Source: JAYPAN01 sp049597955
GTDB lineage: Bacteria > Pseudomonadota > Alphaproteobacteria > RS24
Direction of reading: 5' to 3'
Assembly (NCBI GenBank): GCA_049597955.1
Contig: JBMYND010000002.1
Span: forward strand, 314,237 to 378,236
Length of the DNA: 64,000 bases
Part shown: one piece after another, positions 1-7,341 of the stretch
Layout of the letters: the number at the start of each line of letters is the position of its first letter
How positions within the stretch are numbered: the first letter of the stretch is position 1
Program-made: the position numbers and the translations under genes
Notes under the pieces: generated by a model
The model's database searches: none
Told to the model about the DNA's origin: nothing
What the model saw: only the letters and a program-made list of their open reading frames with translations

Positions 1-1147
1 AAATTTCTTCAAAATGCGTGTAAAGGAAGCTCTCTTTATGATGCGCCAGACACCATTTGGCCATAATGGAGCCGCCGCGTGAGACAATGCCGGTCATGCG
101 ATTGGCGGTCAGCGGCACATAGCGCAGCAAAACACCGGCATGGATGGTGAAATAATCAACCCCCTGTTCGGCCTGCTCGACCAGCGTGTCGCGGAACATG
201 TCCCAAGTCAGCTCTTCGGCTTTGCCATCGACTTTTTCCAAAGCCTGGTAAATCGGCACTGTGCCAATCGGCACGGGTGCATTGCGCAAAATCCATTCAC
301 GGGTTTCGTGAATATGCTTGCCGGTGGATAAATCCATAATCGTGTCCGCGCCCCAGCGAATCCCCCAAGTCATTTTATCGACTTCTTCACCGATTGACGA
401 AGTGACCGCCGAATTGCCGATATTGCCATTGATTTTGACCAGAAAATTGCGGCCAATAATCATTGGCTCGGATTCGGGGTGATTGATATTGGCCGGAATA
501 ATGGCGCGCCCGCGCGCCACTTCATCGCGGACAAATTCCGGCGTGATTTCGGTTTGGATATTGGCGCCGAAACTCTCGCCGCCATGCTGCGCCTGCATCA
601 TTTCGGCCATGCGGCTGCCGCGTTCGCCGGTCTGCGCCAGACTGTCAAGATAGGCGGCGCGGTTTTGGTTTTCGCGTATGGCGATATATTCCATTTCCGG
701 CGTGACAATGCCTTGGCGCGCATAATGCATTTGCGTGACATTTTGGCCGGGCTTGGCGCGGCGCGGGCGGCGGGTCAGGTTAAAGCGCAAATCCGCCAGT
801 TTTTCATTGGCCTGTCTTTCACGACCAAACTCAGAGCTGGGGCCGTCCAATATTTGCGTGTCGCCGCGCTCTTCAATCCATGCAGCGCGCAAGGCGGGCA
901 GGCCGTCGCGAATGTCGATTTTGGCGTCGGGGTCGGTATAGGGGCCGGATGTGTCATAAACAAAAATCGGCGGATTGGTCTCGCCGCCCATATCGGTCGG
1001 TGTGTCAGACTGGCTGATTTTGCGCATCGGCACGCGCATATCAGGCCGCGAACCGGTGACATATATTTTTTCGCTATTGGGCAGGGCTTCAATCGCCGCC
1101 CCGTCAACTTGTGCTTCGCCAGCCGTGAAATTTTTGGCTTGTGACAT
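1..1147 (-). CDS. thiC: Phosphomethylpyrimidine synthase ThiC (3' end missing)
   Basis: Makes the pyrimidine half of thiamine (HMP-P) from aminoimidazole ribotide by radical-SAM chemistry. Translating the minus strand from the ATG at 1147 gives 382 codons open to the window edge. Family blocks are clear: QMHYARQGIVTPEMEYIA near residue 145, PANINHPESEPMIIGRNF near 225, and then STGKHIHETREWI and VDYFTIHAGV. The C-terminal CxxxCxxC cluster lies beyond the left edge. The start follows AAGGAGAGCG at a good distance. Only 75 bp separate it from the divergent gene at 1223, and I find no TPP riboswitch core there, although thiC in proteobacteria is usually riboswitch controlled. Confidence 0.95.
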   Translation of the reverse strand, partial: MSQAKNFTAGEAQVDGAAIEALPNSEKIYVTGSRPDMRVPMRKISQSDTPTDMGGETNPPIFVYDTSGPYTDPDAKIDIRDGLPALRAAWIEERGDTQILDGPSSEFGRERQANEKLADLRFNLTRRPRRAKPGQNVTQMHYARQGIVTPEMEYIAIRENQNRAAYLDSLAQTGERGSRMAEMMQAQHGGESFGANIQTEITPEFVRDEVARGRAIIPANINHPESEPMIIGRNFLVKINGNIGNSAVTSSIGEEVDKMTWGIRWGADTIMDLSTGKHIHETREWILRNAPVPIGTVPIYQALEKVDGKAEELTWDMFRDTLVEQAEQGVDYFTIHAGVLLRYVPLTANRMTGIVSRGGSIMAKWCLAHHKESFLYTHFEEI

Positions 1148-1222
1148 GCAACGCTCTCCTTTAGCCTCTGTTTTGTTATAAGAATGAATCGCCTTCAGAA
1201 GAACAAATAAATCGGCTGAAAG

Positions 1223-2059
1223 ATGAAAACAGCGTCAATTTCTCTGGAAGAAACCTCCGCCCTTGTTTTGCTTTGGTTGCAAGACGGGTTTTATCGCCAG
1301 CCGGGCGCGCGGGCCTTTATCGAAAAGCTAGATTTGTCGGCCGGGCGGGCCTTGCACAAAGCCTGCAATGCGGTCTGGCCGGATTATGATGCGGTAATAA
1401 ATAATCGCAAAACCGGCATACGGCAATTGGCGCTGCGCCATCAGCGCAAACAAATCATCCTGCCCGGGGCGGGGCTTGATGCCATGGGGCTGGAACTGGC
1501 TGAAAGCCTGCCGGACTGCCATATTTACGAGCTGGACAGAGCCTATATGGCCGATAAGCAACAGCTCACAGACTGCCGGAATATATCCTTTATTGAGGCC
1601 GATATAGGCGAGAGTCTCGCCATGCGTGCCGCCCTGCAAAGAGCGGGATGGCGGGCCGACCGGTCAAGCCTTCTGGTTTTAGAAGGCATTAGCTATTATC
1701 TGACGCCGGAACAGTTGAAAAGGCTGGTCGTCATGCTGCGCCCTGATTGCGTGCTGGCTGAATATTTATTGCCCGACAGCCTGCTTGACAGCGCTTCGCG
1801 TGACATTGCCAAAGGCGTGTTCACCGCCATTATGGGCGCGCGCGGCTATGCCGATTTGTCGCGCTATACGGCGCAAGGGCTGGCTGTTTTATTGGATATG
1901 GTGCTGGCCGACCAATGGTCAATGCACAGGCTGGAGGCGATGCGGTTGGCCGCGTTTCCGGCGCAAAAAGCCTGTTTTCACGATAGCGGATTTGGCTGGA
2001 TTGAAATGGCCGTGTTCAAGCCTGTTGGCCAAGCCGCCGCAAAACAGGCTGCGCAATAA
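1223..2059 (+). CDS. Leucine carboxyl methyltransferase-like SAM-dependent methyltransferase
   Basis: A 278-residue protein resembling the PPM1/LCM family of SAM-dependent O-methyltransferases. Visible parts are an N-terminal helical segment, a Rossmann strand with ILPGAGLDAMG near residue 80, an acidic residue after the next strand (YELDRAYM), and LVLEGISYYLTPE near 155, which matches the family's EG..YL block. The substrate is unknown; bacterial members often act on small carboxylates or polyketides rather than on phosphatase C-termini. It is divergent from thiC, and its 3' end overlaps the 3' end of znuB by 44 bp on the opposite strand. The Shine-Dalgarno sequence is weak. The family call is moderately sure; the function is not known. 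Confidence 0.6.
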   Translation: MKTASISLEETSALVLLWLQDGFYRQPGARAFIEKLDLSAGRALHKACNAVWPDYDAVINNRKTGIRQLALRHQRKQIILPGAGLDAMGLELAESLPDCHIYELDRAYMADKQQLTDCRNISFIEADIGESLAMRAALQRAGWRADRSSLLVLEGISYYLTPEQLKRLVVMLRPDCVLAEYLLPDSLLDSASRDIAKGVFTAIMGARGYADLSRYTAQGLAVLLDMVLADQWSMHRLEAMRLAAFPAQKACFHDSGFGWIEMAVFKPVGQAAAKQAAQ

Positions 2060-2813
2060 GCGCCGCCAAAAACAAAATAACCGACAGGGTTACAATCGTT
2101 GGCCCGGCTTCAATAGCCATGCTTTGCGCCACCAAAATGCCGCCAAACAGGCTCAATGCAGCAGCCAAAGCCCCCAATGCCGCCATTGTTTCGGGCGATT
2201 TCGCAAACAGGCGCGCCGTGGAGGCGGGAATAATCAGCAGCGAGGTTATCAGCAAGACACCGACAATTTGAATCGATGTGGCGACCAGCAGGCTCATCAT
2301 CAACATCAGCAGAAACTCATGGCGACGCACATTAACACCCTCGGCAAAGGCCAATTCCTCGCTGGTCGTCATCAGCACCAGCCCCGGCCATAATTTTATC
2401 AAAACCGCCATGCTCACCGCCGCCGCCAGCGCCAGCAGCAGCGCGCCATTCATGGTGATGGATGCCAAATCGCCGAGCAGAAAATCATGCATGTCAATTT
2501 CTTCCATGCCCATAAGCGACATGCTGACCAGCCCAATCGCCAATGTTGCATGGGCGAGAATGCCGAGCAAAGTGTCATTGGCCAGCAGATTTTGGCCGCG
2601 CAGCCAGAGCATGCCCAGCGCGAATATTACGGCGACAAATAAAATGCCCGATTGATGACCGGTTCCGGCAAGCATGCCGAGTGCCACGCCAAGCAGGGCG
2701 CTGTGCGCCAGCCCGTCGCCAAAATAGGCCATGCGCCGCCAGACAACAAAACAGCCAATCGGCCCGGACATCAGCGCCAATGCGCCCGCCGCAATAATGA
2801 TGGCAACGGTCAT
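2016..2813 (-). CDS. znuB: Zinc/manganese ABC transporter permease (ZnuB family)
   Basis: Membrane subunit of an ABC-3 type metal importer, 265 residues, the usual family length. It shows seven to eight hydrophobic helices, an early block with GPIGCFVVWRRMAYFGDGLAHSALLG typical of ZnuB/MntB/TroC permeases, and ISMA-like ends. The start codon overlaps the znuC stop by 4 bp, so the two are translationally coupled. No ZnuA binding protein is present nearby and must be encoded elsewhere. Zinc as substrate is inferred from the His-rich tail of the partner ATPase; manganese cannot be excluded. The last 44 bp overlap the convergent methyltransferase gene. Confidence 0.88.
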   Translation of the reverse strand: MTVAIIIAAGALALMSGPIGCFVVWRRMAYFGDGLAHSALLGVALGMLAGTGHQSGILFVAVIFALGMLWLRGQNLLANDTLLGILAHATLAIGLVSMSLMGMEEIDMHDFLLGDLASITMNGALLLALAAAVSMAVLIKLWPGLVLMTTSEELAFAEGVNVRRHEFLLMLMMSLLVATSIQIVGVLLITSLLIIPASTARLFAKSPETMAALGALAAALSLFGGILVAQSMAIEAGPTIVTLSVILFLAALIAQPVLRRLGQQA

Positions 2814-3571
2814 GATTGTGGCTCCTCATGGTCATGGTCATGGTCATGGTCATGCGCATGGCTGTGCGGATAGACCGCCATCAGTCGCGCCATATCATCA
2901 CCGAACAGGGAAATAAACTCCGGGTCACGCGCCACATTTTCGGGCGCGCCGGAGCAGCAAATATGATGATACAGGCAAACAACTTTGCGGGTTGAGGACA
3001 TCACCAAATGTAAATCATGCGACACCATCAGCACCGCCATTTTGCGTTTTTCGTATAATTGCTCAATCAGCTTGTAGAGATGCAATTGGCCGTTAACATC
3101 GAGATTTTGCGCCGGTTCATCCAATATCAGCAAATGCGGGTCGCAAGCCAGCGCGCGGGCCAGCAAAACGCGTTGCAATTCGCCGCCCGACAAGCCAGCC
3201 AATGGACGCGAAAGCAAATGCTCAATGCCGGTTTCATCGACCAGCTTACGATATTGCGCGTCAGATATTTTGCTGTTCAATCGCAAAAACCGCTCAACGG
3301 CAAGCGGCATGGCCGGGTCAATGGCAATTTTCTCCGGCACATAGCCAATTCGCAGCCCGTCCGCATGTTTGACCATGCCTCGGCTTGGTTGCTGCAAGCG
3401 CAACAATGTGCGCAAAAGCATGGATTTGCCGGCCCCATTTGGGCCAACCAGTGTGACGAAATCATCCTTGGCAATGTCGAGCGACACATCTTCCAATATC
3501 CAGCCTTGCGCCTTGGCCAGCCAAATATTGCTTGCGGAAATCAGGATTGGTGGCATTTGCTCTTGTTTCAT
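2810..3571 (-). CDS. znuC: Zinc ABC transporter ATP-binding protein ZnuC with His-Asp tail
   Basis: ATPase of the metal importer, 253 residues. Walker A is GPNGAGKS (residues 43-50), the signature is LSGGELQR, and Walker B is LLILDEP followed by the D-loop. The C-terminus ends in a histidine/aspartate run (HSHAHDHDHDHDHEE), built from four copies of the 6-bp unit CATGGT read on the other strand. Such tails occur in ZnuC proteins and are thought to bind zinc. The start codon has a poor Shine-Dalgarno of its own but overlaps the stop of a 20-codon leader frame that has a strong one, suggesting coupled translation. It overlaps znuB by 4 bp. Confidence 0.9.
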   Translation of the reverse strand: MKQEQMPPILISASNIWLAKAQGWILEDVSLDIAKDDFVTLVGPNGAGKSMLLRTLLRLQQPSRGMVKHADGLRIGYVPEKIAIDPAMPLAVERFLRLNSKISDAQYRKLVDETGIEHLLSRPLAGLSGGELQRVLLARALACDPHLLILDEPAQNLDVNGQLHLYKLIEQLYEKRKMAVLMVSHDLHLVMSSTRKVVCLYHHICCSGAPENVARDPEFISLFGDDMARLMAVYPHSHAHDHDHDHDHEEPQS

Positions 3572-3630
3572 AAAGGGTTCCGATTGACTGTGCAGAAAGG
3601 CGCAGTGCGCGGGGTTGGTTTATTACGCAT
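3568..3630 (-). CDS. Possible 20-aa leader peptide coupled to znuC
   Basis: ATG at 3630 is preceded by GGGAGG at 7 nt and opens a 20-codon frame (MRNKPTPRTAPFCTVNRNPL) whose TGA overlaps the znuC ATG as ATGA. The znuC start itself lacks a clear ribosome site. This arrangement is what a leader or translational-coupling ORF looks like; no homologue is recognised, and it may only serve to deliver ribosomes. Confidence 0.35.
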   Translation of the reverse strand: MRNKPTPRTAPFCTVNRNPL

Positions 3631-3690
3631 TGGTGCGCCTCCCTGAATTTTTTCCTCTTAGCAATTTGCCGACCTATTGGCAAATCGCGT

Positions 3691-3721
3691 AAAAAAAGGG
3701 CCGACCCGAGGGCCGGCCCTT
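3691..3721 (-). terminator. Rho-independent terminator of the proteorhodopsin gene
   Basis: Read on the minus strand: an 11-bp stem AAGGGCCGGCC / GGTCGGCCCTT (one G-U pair), a CTCG loop and then seven T. It lies 25 bp after the proteorhodopsin stop and insulates it from znuCB downstream on the same strand. Confidence 0.9.
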
Positions 3722-3745
3722 GTGGGACAAATTTAATCCAGAAAC

Positions 3746-4516
3746 TTAGGCGTTTTCGCTTTCTGTCACGGCAACGTGCCAGATGATCAGGCCAAACGCA
3801 ATTTTGTTCAGAACATCAGCCAGATTGTAGATAATGTTGAGCGTGTCAGCATCTGCTGTGCCCATCATGTAACCTGCAACATAGCCAATCGGATAGATGG
3901 CCCAGCCAATCGTCACAATCCAGCGCATCAGATTGAAGGCAGATTGAACGGCAGGGCTGGCATTGGCAGCGTTCAGCTTACCGGCTTCACCGGCAAAGAT
4001 TTCATACAGAACGTATAACCAAGCCGCTGTCCCGATAACGAAAGCAACAGTTACATTCATGTAACCGGCCTCGCCGAGATAACCAAATACCAGCATCAGC
4101 GTGGTGCCGATAAGCAGGCGCCAGAAAACGCCGGCCGGAACTTTGGTAATCGCAGACAAAATCAGGAAGAACTCAACCATCAGAAGCGGCACTGTGATAA
4201 GCCAGTCAATATAGCGATACACAGTCGGTGTTTCCCCGGTGGAGACCCACACATCGCGCATATAGAAATAATGCACAGCCGCTACCAGTGTTACCAGACC
4301 GGAAACCGTCAGCGAGGTTTTCCATTTGGCAGCAACGCGGTCGCGTTCGATAAAGAAAAATACTGTTGATGCAACGAGAGCCATCGAAATCAGCCAGAAG
4401 CTGATGCCGACAAAATCGTCCGGTTGCAAATTGGCGTCAGCGGCCGATGCAAGCGACGGCAATGTCGCAAGAGCAGCAGAAGCAGCCAAAGTTTTCAAAG
4501 ATTTAAATAGTGTCAT
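3746..4516 (-). CDS. Proteorhodopsin, green-absorbing type, light-driven proton pump
   Basis: Seven-helix retinal protein, 256 residues with a cleavable signal peptide (to about A25). Using SAR86 proteorhodopsin numbering plus 7, the functional residues are all present: H82 (H75), R101 (R94), proton acceptor D104 (D97), T108 (T101), proton donor E115 (E108) and the Schiff-base lysine K238 (K231) in LADVLNKIAFG. The spectral-tuning site (105) is L112, which predicts green absorption. An upstream in-frame ATG exists, but the start at 4516 has AGGGAG at proper spacing and begins the signal peptide. It is monocistronic, with its own promoter and terminator. No retinal or carotenoid genes are in the window. 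Confidence 0.96.
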   Translation of the reverse strand: MTLFKSLKTLAASAALATLPSLASAADANLQPDDFVGISFWLISMALVASTVFFFIERDRVAAKWKTSLTVSGLVTLVAAVHYFYMRDVWVSTGETPTVYRYIDWLITVPLLMVEFFLILSAITKVPAGVFWRLLIGTTLMLVFGYLGEAGYMNVTVAFVIGTAAWLYVLYEIFAGEAGKLNAANASPAVQSAFNLMRWIVTIGWAIYPIGYVAGYMMGTADADTLNIIYNLADVLNKIAFGLIIWHVAVTESENA

Positions 4517-4547
4517 GACATAATACTCCCTTGTCCCTACGTCATCT

Positions 4548-4575
4548 AACATAGAGCGACGGTTTGTCGCATCAA
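4548..4575 (-). promoter_or_regulatory. Putative promoter of the proteorhodopsin gene
   Basis: On the minus strand TTGATG (4570-4575), a 16-bp spacer and TATGTT (4548-4553) precede the proteorhodopsin start by about 32 bp, with AGGGAG as ribosome site. The flanking DNA to 4620 is strongly AT-rich. Confidence 0.4.
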
Positions 4576-4645
4576 GCAAAAAAATGAGGTTTATTTATTT
4601 TTTTTCAATGAATTATTTTTATTGCCTACCGGTTTTGACCTCGCC

Positions 4646-5179
4646 ATGATTGGCATCCAGCAGGAGACAGGCGTGGATATTGGCTCGTTAAAACAGCGTT
4701 TTCAGAATGATTTGTCGCAAATTCGGTCGCGCTCATTGCTTGTTGAGGCGCAAAAAGCCTCGCGTTTACGGGCGGTTGACCGGCTCACCCGCGCCGAAGC
4801 CATTGCCATTGCCGCCAATTTACACGAATTGCTTGATTGGCTGCCGGGCCAGCATGTTGACACAGCAAAACGCGATAATGGCACGGCCATTACAGTGACG
4901 GCGGCGGTGACACCGAGCAAATATGTGTCGGCTGCCGGACTGGTTTTTCTCGAGGGCGAACTGCTTTCGACCGATTTTGACCGACTCAAAAAGCCGGTCT
5001 ATGCGCGGCTGGATGATTTTACCGGTGATGCATATCGCATGGATAGCCGCGATATGTTGGTTGAGGCAATTTTTACCCATTTCCGCAATGCTTATTTGCG
5101 CAATTTTGAAGCCGCCATGACCGAAGGCGGCGATCGCGAAGATTTGCTTTATGGCGGAGAGGCCGAGTTTGACGATTAG
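4646..5179 (+). CDS. Conserved-looking hypothetical protein
   Basis: I do not recognise this protein of about 177 residues. It starts at ATG 4646 or at TTG 4622; neither has a clear ribosome site. The N-terminal half is helical and charged (LKQRFQNDLSQIRSRSLLVEAQKASRLRAVDRLTRAEA). The middle has a short beta-rich stretch (TAITVTAAVTPSKYVSAAGLVFLEG), and the end is acidic (GGEAEFDD). No signal peptide or membrane helix is seen, so it is probably cytoplasmic. Its codon use matches its neighbours and the frame is clean. It is divergent from proteorhodopsin and convergent with the copper-chaperone gene, 5 bp away. Confidence 0.6.
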   Translation: MIGIQQETGVDIGSLKQRFQNDLSQIRSRSLLVEAQKASRLRAVDRLTRAEAIAIAANLHELLDWLPGQHVDTAKRDNGTAITVTAAVTPSKYVSAAGLVFLEGELLSTDFDRLKKPVYARLDDFTGDAYRMDSRDMLVEAIFTHFRNAYLRNFEAAMTEGGDREDLLYGGEAEFDD

Positions 5180-5184
5180 CCGTC

Positions 5185-5691
5185 TCAGTGATGGCGATGG
5201 TGGTCTTTTTGGGCCATTGCCTTGGGGCTTACCATGACATTCAAATGCGTCCGGTCGCCATTTTTGTCCAACAGGGTCAGGCGCATTGGCACTGTTTTGT
5301 CGCGTGCATCGCCGCGATAGCCAAATAACATGAGATGCAGGCCGCCGGGTTTGAGGGTCACTGTTTCGCCAGCCGGCAGGGCCAGCCCGTCCAGCCGCCG
5401 CATCCGCATAATACCGTCATCCATGCTCATTGTGTGAATCTCAATACGCGCAAACATATCGCTGTCCACCGCCACAAGTTTCAGCTCATTTGCTGTTTTA
5501 TTGTGCAATGTGCCATGGGCGACACCGGGTCGCTTGCCAATGCCATGGCGCAGGGTCAGCTCTGCCGACAGCGCCGGTTTTTCGTCGGCCATAACCGCTG
5601 CGCCGGGCAATAGACCAATTTGCAACAAGGCCAGCATGGCCATTGTCAGAGCCAGCTTAAAGCGGCTCAAGCTTCTGATTTTATGCGGCAT
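5185..5691 (-). CDS. Periplasmic copper chaperone PCu(A)C
   Basis: A 168-residue secreted protein of the PCu(A)C (DUF461) family, which delivers Cu(I) in the periplasm, classically to cytochrome oxidase. An N-terminal signal peptide runs to about residue 36 (VMA). The copper site fits H-M-x10-M-x21-H-x-M: IHTMSMDDGIMRM near residue 85 and GGLHLML near 117. The C-terminus is a second His cluster (KDHHRHH). It lies 32 bp downstream of the monooxygenase gene on the same strand and may be cotranscribed with it; a functional link between the two is not evident. Confidence 0.85.
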   Translation of the reverse strand: MPHKIRSLSRFKLALTMAMLALLQIGLLPGAAVMADEKPALSAELTLRHGIGKRPGVAHGTLHNKTANELKLVAVDSDMFARIEIHTMSMDDGIMRMRRLDGLALPAGETVTLKPGGLHLMLFGYRGDARDKTVPMRLTLLDKNGDRTHLNVMVSPKAMAQKDHHRHH

Positions 5692-5723
5692 TTACGCAAA
5701 ACCCTCGGTTTCAATGCATGGCG

Positions 5724-7241
5724 CTATTCGGCCGGCTCTTTGATGGCATTATTGGCCGCCGGTGTGAAGACATAATCGGCCGCGTCCAAATGGCGCGTCG
5801 CCTCCTCGTAAATATAAGTGAAATCGGGCCAATTATTGGTGATTTTGCCTGCCTCGTTTTTATACCAACTGTCGCATTCTTTTGACCAAACGGAAGTGTC
5901 GAGCCGCGCTTTCAGATAATCGGCGAAATCGCTCATTTTTTCCGGTTTCAGGTCAATCACGCTGGCATGATTGGCGCGCATGGTTTTCAGCGCATCAATG
6001 ATATAATTGACCTGACATTCAATCATGAAAATAATCGAATTATGGCCGAGATTGGTGTTCGGGCCATACAGCATAAAAAGATTGGGGAAATGCGGCATGG
6101 TAATGCCGAGATAAGCCTCTGCCCCGTCGCGCCATTGCGCATTAAGCTCGGTGTCGGCACTGCCGGTAATGTCCAGCGGGGCCAGAAAATCAGTGCTGGC
6201 AAAGCCGGTGCCGTAAATAATGGCGTCAAACTCATGCGATATGCCGCCCTGCACATCAATGCCGCTGGCGGTGATGGCGTCAATCGGCGTGGTTTCCACC
6301 GCAACATTGGGCCGTTGCAGCGCCGGATAATAGTCATCCGAAATCACCACCCGCTTGCAGCCGACCGGATAATCCGGCCAGAGAATCTCGCGCATGGCCG
6401 GGTCGGTGACTTGGTCGTCAAAATGGACTTGCACGGTTTTGGTCATATCACCGGACAGGTTAAGCGCGCGCACCAAAAAGCGGGTTTTCTCAAAACTGTT
6501 GAAAATTGTGAAATTGCGCTCCAAAGCCCAATAAATCAGGCCGCGATAAAATTTCCGAAAGCCCGGCACATATTTGAACATGGCTTTTTGCAGCGCGTTA
6601 TAGGGTTTGTCATTGCGCGGCACGACATGGCAGGGCGAGCGTTGGAAGACTGTCAATTGCGCGGCGATTTTGGCGACTTCCGGGATGAATTGCGCCGCCG
6701 AGGGGCCATTGCCAATCACCGCCACGCGCTTGCCGGTCAGGTCAATATCATGGCGCCATTCGGCGGAATGAAAAATCGCCCCCTGAAACGCATCATGGCC
6801 CTTGATTTCCGGCATTTTCGGCCGGTTGAGCTGACCGAGCGCAGTGACCAGAATATCGGTTTGCAGCCGGTCGCCATTTGTCGTTTCAAGCTGCCATTGG
6901 CGCGCTTTTTCGTCGAAACGGGCAGCCGCGATTTCTGTGCCGAAACGGGTTTTGGCGCGCAAATCATATTTGGCAACCAGACTGTCGAGATAGGCGAAAA
7001 TTTCATCGCGCGGCGGAAATGTGCGCGACCAGTCCGACCGGCCTTCAAATGAAAAAGAATAAAAATGCGAAGGAACGTCGCAGGCACAGCCCGGATAGCT
7101 GTTATCGCGCCATGTGCCGCCAATATCATTGGCTTTTTCGATGATTTGGAAATTGTCAAAGCCATTGCGCAGCAATTGCATGGCCATGCAAAGCCCGCCA
7201 ACGCCACTGCCAATAATGGTCACATGCGGTTGATTGGTCAT
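5724..7241 (-). CDS. Flavin-containing Baeyer-Villiger-type monooxygenase
   Basis: A 505-residue FAD/NADPH-dependent monooxygenase. It has an N-terminal FAD fold GSGVGGLCMA near residue 12, the Baeyer-Villiger fingerprint FxGxxxHxxxW (FQGAIFHSAEW, about residue 150), then the NADP Rossmann motif GNGPSAA. These together separate it from plain flavin monooxygenases. The likely reaction is insertion of oxygen into a ketone to give an ester or lactone; the substrate is unknown. The start follows GGGAGAGATAA. It diverges from the PQQ alcohol dehydrogenase across 100 bp, so an alcohol to ketone to ester route is conceivable, but that is inference from position only. Confidence 0.85.
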   Translation of the reverse strand: MTNQPHVTIIGSGVGGLCMAMQLLRNGFDNFQIIEKANDIGGTWRDNSYPGCACDVPSHFYSFSFEGRSDWSRTFPPRDEIFAYLDSLVAKYDLRAKTRFGTEIAAARFDEKARQWQLETTNGDRLQTDILVTALGQLNRPKMPEIKGHDAFQGAIFHSAEWRHDIDLTGKRVAVIGNGPSAAQFIPEVAKIAAQLTVFQRSPCHVVPRNDKPYNALQKAMFKYVPGFRKFYRGLIYWALERNFTIFNSFEKTRFLVRALNLSGDMTKTVQVHFDDQVTDPAMREILWPDYPVGCKRVVISDDYYPALQRPNVAVETTPIDAITASGIDVQGGISHEFDAIIYGTGFASTDFLAPLDITGSADTELNAQWRDGAEAYLGITMPHFPNLFMLYGPNTNLGHNSIIFMIECQVNYIIDALKTMRANHASVIDLKPEKMSDFADYLKARLDTSVWSKECDSWYKNEAGKITNNWPDFTYIYEEATRHLDAADYVFTPAANNAIKEPAE

Positions 7242-7341
7242 TTATCTCTCCCGGTCAAATGTCTGACAGGCATTTTGCGCTTGTCCCGCCTATTAAATCA
7301 ATTAAGATTTTTACAGTAATTACCAAGGGAGGGTATAGGCT

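Noticed and set aside
479..1144. 221-codon open frame on the plus strand
   Set aside because: It is antisense to thiC, whose protein is unmistakable; the antisense product has no recognisable domain.
5967..7052. 361-codon open frame on the plus strand
   Set aside because: Antisense shadow of the Baeyer-Villiger monooxygenase; long frames opposite GC-rich genes are common here.
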